A stretch of 64,000 bases of DNA from Hofstenia miamia (lineage: Eukaryota; Xenacoelomorpha; Acoela). Positions 36,630 to 48,397 of this stretch are shown here, piece by piece. The stretch spans positions 1,202,424 to 1,266,423 of the forward strand of contig SCFE01000050.1 in assembly GCA_004352715.1 (NCBI GenBank), written 5' to 3'. A program made the translations under genes and the position numbers. Below the pieces are notes generated by a model. The model saw nothing but the letters and a program-made list of their open reading frames with translations. It made no database searches and had not been told where the DNA came from. Positions within the stretch are counted from its first letter, which is position 1, and each line of letters begins with the position of its first letter.

Positions 36630-37299
36630 AGTGTGAACAGTACTTCACCAGTAGGGTCATGCCATGCCAGCTAACATTTTGGAGTCATAACAGATAATAG
36701 CATTGATCTGGGGCCTATGCTCAGCATCTATGACAAAGTGGATCAAGTTGACTGAACAGGTTAAATCCTTGGTGTTGAATGTCCAGCACAACCTATTCTT
36801 AGTTTCTTCTGATATGTTGTCTCTAACTAAACAAACTGCTTTCTGAGTAGCAATAAAATATGGATGTAGGATCTCATTGCCAACCTTAGATGTTTTAGCC
36901 TTACGTTCCTTTTCTTTTCAGGACCTAATAATAGCTGAGTCATGGGAGGAAGGACTGGGACTAGGAGGGGTTTTGAGTCAACATGGAAGTTATGTTTGAC
37001 AATTGGGCAAAAGCCACTCTATGCTCCTTGGATTCATGCACAGAGAGTTGTCTCCATGCATAGTTGTCCAAGGTCCACTCCTGCTATGGGTGTCTTCTGC
37101 CAGGTGCTCTCACTTTCATGATGTGCCTTCATCTGATCATCTCAGTGTTGTTGATCACTTTGTTTTGTCTCATGGATTGATTCATCTTCACACTCAGTGT
37201 CTTGCTGGAGGTTGGTTCTCTGTTCATTTCATAGTTACTAAACAAAGATATTAGATTAAGGTCTCATTCCTGGGTATTTAAATGGTCTAAATATCTCTG

Positions 37300-38480
37300 A
37301 TCTCTAGCTTTTCATTTAGGCAAAATATGAGTAGCTATAGTGTTGTTACTACTACCAAGGTTACTATCATACTTGACCTGCATAAGGTCGTCTTCCTCAC
37401 ATTTGGTGAGGTTGTCATAATACTCTATCTCATTAACACTGTCATCAACAAGAGAAAACTTGTTATTATTGTCAATCACTGCATTTTGTATATCTTTAAT
37501 TGTTTGTCTAAGTTGCTGAAAATGGGCAACTTTACCATTATCAAATAAATACCAGTGGTGATCTAACACCTTAACTATTTTAAAAGTCCCTTGCCAATTA
37601 GTGGCAAGTTTCTGTACCTGGTGAATGTCAGTAACCTGACAAGGAAAATAATCAAATACAGAATCTCCAACTTTGTGGGGTTTGCCTACAGCTTTTTGTC
37701 AAAGTCTCTTTTCTGGCAAATAACAGACTGATTGGTATTCCTGCAGATAGAGAGGTGCACCTCCTGGAATTACTTCAGCATCTGGTTCACAAAATTCTCC
37801 AGAGTTGGTTCATTGTAGTCTGAAACATGATAGACAGGGGAGTGCTCACTTCATGGCCAAACATGGCTTTAAAAGGGCTCACTTTGATGGTGGAGTGAAT
37901 GACGGTATTGTAAAAGAATTTGACTGCTTCAATGAAATGTCTCCAATTTCAGCCAGCAGCACAGACTAAAGTGACTCTGATCAGTTTAATGATGGTGCAG
38001 TTCAGTCACTTGACGACGCCATTTGACTGTGGATGGTAAGCAGTGGCAAAATCATGTAAAATCTCGAGTTCTTTCATAAGAATGGAAATTAAAAAGTTTT
38101 TGAACTGAGGACCATGGTCAGAGACCAAATGCTCCATAGGCCTGAGTTTAAAGATCCATTCTTTTACAATTCTTTCACTGATGACTTTGGCAGTGGTATT
38201 GTCAAGAGGAATAAGTCATGCATACTTGGTAAAGTGATCTATCAAGACCAGCAGATATTGAAATCCTTTCTCATCCCTTGACAGTTTTTCAATGTCCATG
38301 TGGACTACTTCGTTTGTTCTTTCAGCAACCCAACTATGGTGCTTGGCTTGCTCTGGAAAGTGTCTGGCTCCTTGAAGCAGGCATGCTTCACACTTATCAA
38401 TCACATCTTGTACAGTAGCTTTAATACTGATGGTAACATAACAAGTGTTAAAGGTTCTCTCTGTTTTGATAATCCCAAGA
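37300..38480 (-). pseudogene. Element B integrase
   Basis: 38404-38216: a CEACLLQGARHFPEQAKHHS zinc-site remnant, then VVHMDIEKLSRDEKGFQYLL and IDHFTKYA, the first catalytic Asp block (D-x-x and V-x-x-D-x-F-T/S-K/R). It continues through stop-containing core sequence to a C-terminal KPHKVGDSVFDYF, LATNWQGTFKIVKVLDHHWY segment (37569-37312), the usual post-core beta-barrel. This inserts the cDNA into the host in active elements. It is broken by TGA codons and frame changes. Confidence 0.75.
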
Positions 38481-38869
38481 TGACTGTGTTCATGGATCTT
38501 CTAGACAAGATCCAGCTTGAAATACTCTGGAACTGCCAGACAGTTGAACTGACTATGTGCATAGAGGAGTCTGGCTTAGGTAAGCTTCCAATGATACCAT
38601 TGGAAATATCTCTTAGCAAAGTCACTACTAGCACAGTCAGGGTTCTTGACTATAAAGATAATTTCAGACAAAACCTTGTTGTGTAATTGATGGGTGGCAA
38701 TTTCCTTTTCCAAAATCTCCTCTTTCACCATGATAGGGAGGATTGCTTTCCCATTCTGATCTGCATTGATGTCAGGGAGGAGCTCATACTCACAAGAGGG
38801 GATGAATCCAAATGGAGTTTTTTCACCCAGTGGCTTTCACAGGTCTCTCTCATAACTGGGCAGGGCAGT

Positions 38870-41160
38870 GAAATATTCAGCATTGAGATGCAATTTCCCT
38901 GGACAATGAGTGATAGTAAAGGTGAAATCATTGAGGTATTCCAACCATCAGGCAACAATGTTCAACTTGTCACCAGAGAATTTTTCAAGCCAAGCTAGCA
39001 CAGAGTTGTTGGTGCAAAAAATGAATTACCGACCTAAGATGAAGAATCAAAACTTCTTCAGACTCTCAACAAGCACTAGCATTTCCAACTTTGTTGCTCT
39101 GTAATTTAGCTCAGCATTACAGAGCTTCCAGCTAAAGTATTGGACTGGGCATTCCTGGCTGTTGATCAGTTGGCGAGCACACCACTAATGGCAATCATCT
39201 GAGCTCTTGCTTCACAGCATCCAGCTCTTCTTGTTCAGCCCAGCTCCAACAAAATTCAGTGTTTTTTCAAAGTAGATTAGAGATATGCTTGGTTCAGTTG
39301 GCCAGTTCAGAGATGAAGGAGCCATAATAGTTAAGAAAGCCCATCAGGCATTGGACGTCCTTGCATGAGCATGGAGTCTCAATTTTGTCAAGATGGTCCT
39401 TCACATCATTCTTAATAGATATCCTTCTGGGTTCAATCACTCTTCCTAAGAAGGTAACTCATGGTGAAATGAGTGAACATTTATTTCCATTTACCAGCAG
39501 CTGCTTTGAGTTCAAGTCAGACTGGCATTGTGATGATTGATAACTTTGTTGGATCCATTCAGATCAGGCGTGCAGAACTGTTGAGCATGGTGACATAGGT
39601 TTTGCCACAAGAGACATGACAGAGATCCAGAGAGAGATGGAGACCATGAAGGCATCTTNCTTTCAATGAGATCACTAAGGATCTGTTCATACTCTGTCTT
39701 AAATTCTCATGTACCCTTTAAACCAGCAACTGAATGGGGGAATCACTCTTAGTTTTGATGGCATGTTGTTCCCCAATGGCTTTTCCAACACTAATTGATC
39801 CATAATTAAACACATCATGATGCTGGCACAAGAGGGCAGAGAGCATGTCACATTCTTGTGGACTCAGGTGTCTATGAGTTCTCTCATTTACAGCTGGGAT
39901 CCAGACTGGATCACTTGGTTTGCTTAGATTGTGAATTGTGGTAAGAACAGGCAGACAGGCTGCAGCTTTGAGTTTGAGTCAGACTGGNCCCCCTTGTAGG
40001 GAGAGTTTGTAGTAACAGCAACTCATCACCAGTGCCATGGTTCCACAACAACAGTGTCAATTAAAGTTAATAAGATTTCTTGGTTACAAGTGGCAGTAGG
40101 CTCCTCCTGAGGCTCACTTTCNNNNNNNNNNNNNNNNNNNNNACAGGCAGACAGGCTGCAGCTTTGAGTTTGAGTCAGACTGGCATTGTGATGATGGATG
40201 CCTTTGTTGGATCCATTTGGATCAGGCATGCAGCACTATTGAGCACAGTAATGTAAGTCTTTTGTGGTGATCCCAGGTTTGAGAATGTTAGCCCAATTCC
40301 GTAATACACTCATAACATAATGCTGAAATGTAGCCAGAGCTTTACAAAGCCTGAAGGCCATGTACTTCCACTCAAAAAGGCAGTAAGGCGTAATAAAGTG
40401 GTTTTCAGGATGTTGGCAGGCTTCATCAGTATTTGCCAATAGGCTTTACAGAGATCCAAGCATGAAAATAACTTGTACTTGCTGGCATCATATGGGAGCT
40501 CCTTGATGTAAAGTAACAGATATGCATCCTTGACTGTGATATCATTTAATCATTGAAAGTTGATGCAGAGGCAGTACTTCTCGCCTTGGTGAATAAACAC
40601 CATAGATGCAGCCTATGGACTATTACTGTTCCTGCTTTCAATGAGATCACTAAGGATCTGTTCATACTCTGTCTTAAATTCTCATGTACCCTTTAAACCA
40701 GCAACTGAATGGGGGAATCACTCTTAGTTTTGATGGCATGTTGTTCCCCAATGGCTTTTCCAACACTAATTGATCCATAATTAAACACATCATGATGCTG
40801 GCACAAGAGGGCAGAGAGCACATCACATTCTTGTGGACTCAGGTGTCTATGAGTTCTCTCATTTACAGCTGGGATCCAGACTGGATCACTTGGTTTGCTT
40901 AGATTGTGAATTGCAGTAAGAACAGGCAGACAGGCTGCAGCTTTGAGTTTGAGTCAGACTGGCATTGTGATGATGGATGTCTTTGTTGGATCCATTTTGA
41001 TCAGGCATGTGGCACTATTGAGCAGGGTAATGTAAGTCTTTCCACAAGAAACATGACAAAGGTCTGGAGAGAGGTGTAGACCACAAAGGCATTTTCCCCT
41101 TTGTCCTGAGATCATGATGTCCCCCTTGTAAGGACAGCAACTTGTCACCAGTGCCATGGT
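38870..41160 (-). pseudogene. Element B reverse transcriptase and RNase H (rearranged by assembly)
   Basis: 40439-40236 carries the RT segment HPENHFITPYCLFEWKYMAF then RLCKALATFQHYVMSVLRNW, the A-TFQ motif following the fingers. 39180-38870 carries RNase H-type sequence ending WLEYLNDFTFTIIHCPGKLH. TGA at 38948-38950 sits where gypsy RNase H has Arg in ARWLE. Segments 39659-40121 and 40630-41160 are near duplicates around N runs, so RT order is unreliable. The catalytic DD box was not located with confidence. Confidence 0.65.
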
Positions 41161-41189
41161 TCCACAATGATAGTATCAGTTAAAGTTAA

Positions 41190-41612
41190 TTAGATTTCTT
41201 TGTTACAAACAGTGGTAAGCTCTTCCTGTGGCTCACTTTCCCAAATAGAGAGAGTGTTGGTTCCATAATCAATTATGCACACATTCCTCTCAAGGAAGTC
41301 ATTTCTTAGAATGACATCATACAGTAGAGGCTGATTGCAGGTGTCAACCACAATAAGGTCTACATGAAAACATTCTTGGTGGATGCACAACTTGAGGTTG
41401 TTGATCTGGTCCTTCAGTGTAATGGTGTTGCCTGAAGCATCCAACAAATGGGTGGTGGAAGGTAACAGATCCTCTCTATATAAGCAAAGCTTGTTGCAAC
41501 AGGTGTTGCTTATGATGGATACAGAAGCACCTGTATCAATGATGGCGCTAATCAGCAATCTTTTCACATCTGTGGGGATGATGTTAGTGCATAGCAATGA
41601 AGTTATCATCAT
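41190..41612 (-). CDS. Element B retropepsin-like protease
   Basis: A 140-codon open minus-strand frame with the aspartic protease signature AIIDTGASVSIIS, a downstream hydrophobic flap region, and ILRNDFLERNVCIIDYGTNT where retropepsins have the ILGxDFL motif (here Gly is replaced by Arg). It cleaves Gag-Pol in active elements. It lies between gag and RT as expected. One of the few long intact frames in B. Confidence 0.8.
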   Translation of the reverse strand: MMITSLLCTNIIPTDVKRLLISAIIDTGASVSIISNTCCNKLCLYREDLLPSTTHLLDASGNTITLKDQINNLKLCIHQECFHVDLIVVDTCNQPLLYDVILRNDFLERNVCIIDYGTNTLSIWESEPQEELTTVCNKEI

Positions 41613-41671
41613 TACATCATGCGCATGGTTTTTGGGAGGTGGTGCTCCAACTAATTTAAATGGTTGACAGA

Positions 41672-44162
41672 CTCAACCAGGGTGTTAGGAGTACACACTT
41701 CAACAGATGGCTCATCAATGATGATGCCATCCCCATCTGCAATTAGGCGGATAACTGCCCACTCTGAGTACAAATGTGTCTTTCAGTGTCTGTCTTCTTC
41801 TGCACTGTAGAAGAACTTGAAGAAGTTAAAGATTTCATGGTAGCTTGACCCATTTTCAGGTCACTGGCATCTCTCTCAATGCGCATTGTATTCTGTAGCA
41901 TCTAAACAATGCTAATCACCTTCTTAATAATAGAGTTCAAATCATCTTCCAGGTTACATTTAAGTTTGAGGCAGCTCCTGATAGTGGAAGGAAATCCCTG
42001 ACAAATGTACAAGAAGAGATCATGTCTCAAATACTCTGGAGTTAGCTTGCTGAGGCAAAAGATCCTATCAACTTGCGTTATATAGGTCCTCACATTGTCT
42101 CCCTTCTTGAAGGAAAGATCACATAAAAGCGTCTTATATTGCTGCTTGATGTGAGGCACTTTGTAGTGGTCCTCAAGATGACCAACGAGTAACTGATAAT
42201 TTGTCTTAACTTTCCTATCCAGCATCATGTACTGATTGTACACAAGGCTTGAAGGAACATGGGAAATTGTGCAGCAGCAGCATCTTGCATGGTTTTATAT
42301 TGCTTCATTGTAAGCTCGAAAAGAAAGAGCCACTCATCAAATGACTGTGAAATTTCATCTATTTTGCCAGTAAATTTAGGCAATACTGAGTGTTGATTGA
42401 AAAGATTTGATTGTTCATTCCCTGGTGCTTCAGTGGGAAAAATGGATTGAGTGAAGTGTGACCCGCAAGTTGTGGTAGACCCAATAGGGTCACTTGGAGG
42501 AGAAGGTGGAACAATCATAATAGTTGGGGTAACTGAGACATTTACAGGTGCTGAAGGCACAACTGTTATGCTCAGAGTACAAGAGCTTGGTGTAGCTACT
42601 GTAGTTAGCATTGCAACTTGAGAAAGGGTAGACTGAGTGAAGGTAGGTGCTCCACTTGTANNNNNNNNNNNTCTGTCTTCTTCTGCACTGTAGCAGAACT
42701 TGAAGAAGTTAAAGATTTCATGGTAGCTTGACCCATCTTCAGGTCACTGGCATCTCTCTCAATGCGCATTGTATTCTGTAGCATATAAACAATGCTAATC
42801 ACCTTCTTAATAATAGAGTTCAAATCATCTTCCAGGTTACATTTAAGTTTGAGGCAGCTCCTGATAGTGGAAGGAAATCCCTGACAAATGTACAAGAAGA
42901 GATCATGTCTCAAATACTCTGGAGTTAGCTTGCTGAGTCAAAAGTGTCTATTGACTTGCATTATGTAGATCCTCACATTGTCTCCCTTCTTGAAGGAAAG
43001 ATCACATAAAAGCATCTTATATTGCTGCTTGATGTGAGGCACTTTGTAGTGGTCCTCAAAGTGACCAATGAGTAACTGATCATTTGTCTTAACTTCCCTA
43101 TACAGCATCATGTACTGATTGTACACAAGGCCTTGAAGGAACATGGGAAATTGTGCAGCAGCAGCATCTTGCATGGTTTTATACTGCTACATTGTAAGCT
43201 CAAAAAGAAAGAGCCACTCATCAAACTACTGTGAGATTTCATCTATTTTACCAGTGAATTTAGGCAATACTGAGTGTTGATTGAAAAGATTTGATTGTTT
43301 GTTCCCTGGCACTTTGGTGGTGAAATGGATTGAGTGAAGCATGGCCTGCAAGTTGTAGTAGGCCCAATAGGGTCACTTGGAGGAGAAGGTGGAACAATCA
43401 TAATAGTTGGGGTAACTGAGACATTTACAGCTGCTGAAGGCACAACTGTTATGCTCAGAGTACCAGAGCTGGGCGTAGCCACTGTAGTCAGCATTGTGAC
43501 TTGAGAAAGGGTAGACTGAGTGAAGGTAGGTGCTCCACTTGTAAAAGAGGTAATGGGGGTAACAAGTGGTGGCGTCACAGGGGACAGAGTAGGTGCTGAT
43601 AAAGCATGAGAAAAGTGGGCAGACATTGTCTGTGATATAACTGATGAGAACTTTTCCAAGAGAGCATTGAAAGCTTTGTCCAAAAGAGTGTGGGTTACAT
43701 ACTCTGGTTCTTCTGGGGGAGTCAAAGGGGAATGCAGGATCAATTCCTGAATTCACATCTCCAAGGCTGAGATTGAGTTGAGCAGGCATCTCTCATGCTG
43801 CCAAGCAGTGGTGGCTTGTTGTCTCATTTTGGCCTGTAAGGCATCAAAACAGGCTTCACAGGAATGGCACTGTGGAATCTGTTCCACAAGGGCTTCTCTG
43901 AGCTGTTGAACTTCAGGTGTCAGCTACTCAGAATGAGGCAATGGTGGTGTATACAAAAGAAATGGATTAGACAGGGTGGCAGGAACAAGGGTTTCTTGCA
44001 ACAAAACTTCCAGAAACAGGTTTGGTGGGGGTAGGAGTAAGTAAAAAAAACAACAGAGTTAAGTCCAGCAGTGTGAGGGACAGCGTCCAAGCTGCCAGTG
44101 CTCACACAGGGGAAACCCTGAGTGGGAGTCCCATTATGAGAATTAGAAAAATCCATATCCAT
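41672..44162 (-). pseudogene. Element B Gag (with internal assembly duplication)
   Basis: Starts ATG 44162-44160 (MDMDFSNSHNGTPTQGFPC). It continues through a Ser/Thr/Pro/Val-rich linker (43743-43243, for example SAPTLSPVTPPLVTPITS) and a capsid-like domain (PKFTGKIDEISQ; FDEWLFLFELTMKQYKTM; AAAAQFPMFLQGLVYNQYMM; LTPEYLRHDLFLYICQGFPS). The capsid part matches element C's Gag in order. It is present again at 41790-42660, 42672-43300 and 45941-46484 because of contig duplication. No CCHC knuckle was recognised. Stops and frame changes make it non-functional as assembled. Confidence 0.75.
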
Positions 44163-44691
44163 AAGAACAAGAATAATTAAACAGGTAAAAGTAAAGTAGA
44201 AGAAAAAGGTTCCAATAACAATTCCAAAAATGTAGGAGAAACATCCAACTGTGTAGGAGAAATAAAAGCACTTGACAGATGGTAGCAGGGTATAGGTATG
44301 CAATCCAAATTCTAGAAAAACAAGACAAGCCAATATAGCACTAAGTTCAGTTAAGAATAGAGTCAGAGCTCAGTGACAGCATCAGATCACAGAGCTGGCA
44401 AATGTAAAACTATGCATAAGGTGAAGTTGCACATTAATGGGTGGTGAAGTGGATCATGGTCAGGAGAAATCCATCCCAGCTGACTCACACCCAGTAGAAA
44501 ACAAAACCAAATATAATAGAAAAACATCATAACAGTTCTGTTTCACTTCACAATCACCAAGTGAAAAACGGGCAACCACTTTGGTAGGCGCACAAACTTC
44601 ACAACTGGAGTACATCTCTGAACATTGATCCATCTGCACACAATAACAGAATGGAGTAGATAGTTTAACTGACACTCCAGAGTGTCCAAGA

Positions 44692-44709
44692 ATCACGTCA
44701 GAGTCACCA
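44692..44709 (-). promoter_or_regulatory. Element B primer-binding site for tRNA-Trp
   Basis: The minus strand reads TGGTGACTCTGACGTGAT directly after the LTR. The complement of the conserved 3' end of eukaryotic tRNA-Trp is TGGTGACCCCGACGTGAT, a 16/18 match; the second copy at 45210-45227 matches 17/18. One difference, shared by both copies, is C to T in a CpG. Confidence 0.8.
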
Positions 44710-45939
44710 TGTAGAATCGTGGGGTGCATCTAGCAGCTCAAGTGGTACAAAGGTTGCAGAAGATTACCATCGCTGAGAACATCCCATGCTCTAAAAAAAC
44801 AAATGAATATCAGTAATTCGCTAATTTCATTGTAGAAAAAAGTAATTGCAAGACAGTTAAAGTAGTGACCAATTCACACAGCATCTCACTGAATCCAAGC
44901 CATTAGAATCCATCCTTACAATCCAAGGTGCTAATTGTGTGTCTCAAGTTGTAATTTCTAGCTCAATACAAATAATTTATCTCAGTGTTTATCTTCTCAG
45001 CTCATGTAATAAAGATATTAAATAATGTGTAGTTACCATGTATTTGTGTATGCCAAGAGCATAGTATATTTGCATTGTCTGATCTGATAGTTTGTGCATG
45101 TTTGATTGATGGATGTAGTAGTTCTTTTATTACCTATGCCTATACATAGCCTAAAGCAACCACAATATGGGCTCACATCTGTCATGGAGCNACTCCAGAG
45201 TGTCCAAGAATCACGTCAGGGTCACCATGTAGAATCGCAGGGTGTGTCTAGCAGCTCAAGCAGTATGAAGGTTGCAGAAGATTACCATTGCTGAGAACAT
45301 CCCATGCTCTAAAAAAACAAATGAATATCAGTAATTCGCTAATTTCATTGTAGAAAAAAGTAATTGCAAGACAGTTAAAGTAGTGACCAATTCACACAGC
45401 ATCTCACTGAATCCAAGCCATTAGAATCCATCCTTACAATCCAAGGTGCTAATTGTGTGTCTCAAGTTGTAATTTCTAGCTCAATACAAATAATTTATCT
45501 CAGTGTTTATCTTCTCAGCTCATGTAATAAAGATATTAAATAATGTGTATTTCCACATATTTGTGTATGCCAATGGCATAGTATATTTGCATTGTGTGAT
45601 AGTTTGTGTATGTTCAATCAATGGATGTAGTAGTTCTTTTATTACCTATGCCTATACATAGCCTAAAGCAACCACAATATGGGCTCACATCTGTCATGGA
45701 GCAAGTTATCACCCCAGGCACAGCAGAGTTCCTCCCACATTATTGCCGAATCTTACAATTGCATTATTATAAAATTCATACCAAAGCTAAAAAGGGTTAG
45801 TAATAATAAAAATAATAAAGAGCAAATGTTATCCAGTGAGAACAAAATTTATTTGACATTTGATTACATTGTGTTCCCTATTTATAACAAGAAAAGTTAA
45901 ATATTTAACATTTTACAAAAGTTAAGTTGTTTCCCTTGC
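44710..45939 (-). repeat. Element B 5' LTR, two partial assembled copies
   Basis: 44710-45190 and 45228-45939 are both LTR copies that start TGTAGAATCG next to a primer site. They are separated by a single N at 45191. The remaining 79 bp of the LTR is at 46781-46859. Most simply, two alleles or contigs were placed in series. Confidence 0.8.
45210..45227 (-). promoter_or_regulatory. Element B primer-binding site, second assembled copy
   Basis: TGGTGACCCTGACGTGAT on the minus strand, a 17/18 match to the tRNA-Trp complement. Confidence 0.75.
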
Positions 45940-45940
45940 N

Positions 45941-46779
45941 GTTGATTGAAAAGATTTGATTGTTCATTCCCTGGTGCTTCAGTGGGAAAAATGGATTGAG
46001 TGAAGTGTGACCCGCAAGTTGTGGTAGACCCAATAGGGTCACTTGGAGGAGAAGGTGGAACAATCATAGTAGTTGGGATAACTGAGACATTTACAGGTGC
46101 TGAAGGCACAACTGTTATGCTCAGAGTACAAGAGCTTGGTGTAGCTACTGTAGTTAGCATTGCAACTTGAGAAAGGGTAGACTGAGTGAAGGTAGGTGCT
46201 CCACTTGTAAAAGAGGTAATGGGGGTAATGAATGGTGGCATCACAGGTGACAGAGTAGGTGCTGACAAAGCATGAGAAAGGTGGGCAGACATTGTCTGTG
46301 ATATAACTGTTGAGAACTTTTCCAAGAGAGCATTGTGAGCCTTGTCCAAAAGAGTGTGAGTTACATACTCAGGTTCCTCTGGGGGAGTCAGAGGGGAATG
46401 TGGGATCAATTCCTGAATTAACATCTCCAAGGAGTTGAGCACGTGTCTCTCATGCTGCCAAGCAGTGGTGGCTTGTTGTCTCATTTCAGCTTATAAGGCG
46501 TCAAAATGGGCTTCACAGGAATGGCGCTGTGAGATCTGTTCCACAAGGGCTTCTCTGAGCTGTTGAACTTCAGGTGTTGGTGACTAGGAAAGAGGCGACA
46601 GAGGTGTATACAAAAGAAACGAATTAGGCAGGGTGGCAGGAAAGGGGGTTTCTTTCAACAAAACTTCAGAGGGTACGGATATACCAGAAACAGGTTTGGT
46701 GGGGATAGGAGTCAGTAAAACAACAACAGAATTAAGTCCAGCAGTGTGAGGGACAGTGTCCAAACTGCCAGTGCTCACA
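45941..46779 (-). repeat. Displaced third copy of element B gag between two single Ns
   Basis: The block between N 45940 and N 46780 repeats gag sequence also found at 42380-42660 and 43270-44100, and it interrupts the 5' LTR. It is best explained as a misplaced contig from another allele or copy. Confidence 0.7.
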
Positions 46780-46863
46780 NTAAACTAAATAGCACCAAAT
46801 TAATTGGAGAGTGCCTAAAATCAAATAAAAATAAAAGAAAGGCCCTGAGTGACTCTACACTAT

Positions 46864-48220
46864 TTGTGACAGTGCATTGGCACCAATATTTTCAGTCCCA
46901 GATTTGTAAGGAATGTTATATCTATAATAAGTGAGTTCCAAGTGCCATTGCAGAAGTTTCTTGTTTTTGATCTTTGATTTATTATTGGAAAAGATAAATG
47001 CTACACTCTTCATGTCAGTTTTGATGGTAACAGGAAATGGTCTCAAAATTCCATCAAATTTTCTTAATGATTCCATGATAGCCAATGCTTCTTTCTCAAT
47101 AGAAGGATAAACTTTCTCAGAATGATTAAGAGTTCTTGAAAAGAATGCTATAGGTTGTTCCTTCTGAGTAAGCACTAATCCAATAGCATGTGCAGATGTG
47201 TCTGCTTCAAGAGTTGGCTTCCTGTCTTTTTGTCTAGGCATCAATAAGCAAGCTGAGTAAATTTCTTTTTTGAGTGCTTTAATAGAAGTAACAGCAGTGT
47301 TATTAATGGGAAAGGAAGCATGCTGTAAGCATTCCAATAACAGCTTTATCTTATCAGAATAGTTTCTAATCCATCTAGCATAGAAAGAAAAAACCTGATT
47401 AACTAGTGAGATTCTATTTGTCATCAGGGAGAGGAAAGTTCTCTAGGGTTGTGAATCTTTGTGGGTCAGATCATTTTGCCCCTGAAGATATTATGTGCCC
47501 AAGCATTGATATTTCAGTGAGTGTGAAGGAGCACTTGTCCACATTTAGGGTTAATGACTCCTTCTTTGCTACTGACAGGAAGGCTTGCAAATTTGATTCA
47601 TATTCTTGAGATGTCATACCACTTACACTAAAATCATATAAGTAAGGGAATGTGCCATTGAAATCATTTCTTTTGACAAACTTGTCCATAACTCTTTGGA
47701 AAGCAGGAACAGCATTTGTTAATCAAAATGGAAGATTAGTAAACTGGTATAATTTCCAATTCACTTCAAATGCTGTTAAAGGTTTGTCTTGATCAGACAG
47801 TGGCACTTGATGGTACACAGACTTCAGATCAATATTTGCAAAAAATCAATACTGTGAAACTTTATTAAGAATAGCTTCCATATCAAGGAAAGGATAAGCA
47901 TCCAGCTTTGTAAACTGGTTAACCATTTCTGAATAATCAATAATGATGTGTTCTTTAGGTTTGTGAACAATGAATGCTTGAGATCACCAGCATGATATGA
48001 AAGGTTCTATTATCCCTTCTTCTAACAATCATTGAATTTCAGATTTAATAAACATTCAATCATTCTTTGACAACCATCAGATTTTTGTTGCTACCAGTTT
48101 TGCCTGATAAACTTCTTCATTAAAAATCAATGTTGGGTTAATTTTCATCACAAGGAATCTTCTTGGAACTTTGTTTGCAATAGATGCAGTGATCTCTAAT
48201 GGGTCTTGAAAACCTTGAAA
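46864..48220 (-). pseudogene. Element A reverse transcriptase and RNase H
   Basis: Minus strand: a lead-in with LLEEGIIEPFISCW, the catalytic block ANIDLKSVYHQVPLSDQD, then NAVPAFQRVMDKF, then YLYDFSVSG where a Tyr replaces the first Asp of the usual YxDD box. RNase H follows in another frame (TLEADTSAHAIGLVLTQKEQ, AFFSRTLNHSEKVYPSIEKE, SGTENIGANALSQI). TGA interrupts the frame at 48077-48079, 48056-48058, 48029-48031, 47984-47986 and 47846-47848, places where relatives usually have Arg/Lys. Two frameshifts lie near 47440 and 48220. Inactive as it stands. Confidence 0.88.
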
Positions 48221-48375
48221 ATAGAATTTAACACTTTGATGTTGTTGTAAAATGTTAGCTTATGGTTGTCTTCTGTTATTTCATTGATAGATAAGCCATC
48301 TATGAAGCATGCTTTCCACCATTTCCACTGTGCTGTTGTGGGGTTTGTAGGCAGATCAGGCAGCTTCAATTTCAT
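48196..48375 (-). pseudogene. Element A Gag, N-terminal remnant
   Basis: Starts ATG 48375-48373, only 22 nt from the 5' LTR, with MKLKLPDLPTNPTTAQWKWW then a helical segment. The ORF ends at 48196 and the sequence passes straight into the region before RT, so capsid, nucleocapsid and protease are deleted from this copy. The N-terminus resembles the P-x-W-x-W motif at the start of many gypsy Gag proteins. Confidence 0.55.
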
Positions 48376-48382
48376 GATTAGG

Positions 48383-48397
48383 CTTGTTTGAATAAAT
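48383..48397 (-). promoter_or_regulatory. Element A putative self-priming primer-binding site
   Basis: Directly after the 5' LTR (minus strand) comes ATTTATTCAAACAAG. Instead of a TGG tRNA-type site it is the exact reverse complement, over 13 nt, of CTTGTTTGAATAA inside the same LTR (48446-48458). That is the geometry of Tf1/sushi-type self-priming, where the 5' end of the RNA folds back to prime. Gag ATG follows 22 nt after the LTR. Confidence 0.6.

Larger units (their letters stand above)
33388..46859 (-). mobile_element. Element B: LTR retrotransposon with env-position ORF, nested in element A
   Basis: It begins TGTAGAATTGCAGGG (33388) and ends GAGTGACTCTACA (46859), so TGTAGA/TCTACA are the LTR tips. 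CTAT flanks both sides (33384-33387, 46860-46863) and removal restores element A's open frame across the junction (ANALSQIAAVGAS). On the minus strand the order is LTR, tRNA-Trp primer site, gag, protease, RT/RNase H, integrase, a long extra ORF, polypurine tract, LTR. The assembled length is inflated: gag appears in three partial copies and the 5' LTR in two, around N 39658, 39988, 40122-40142, 42661-42671, 45191, 45940 and 46780. Confidence 0.88.
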
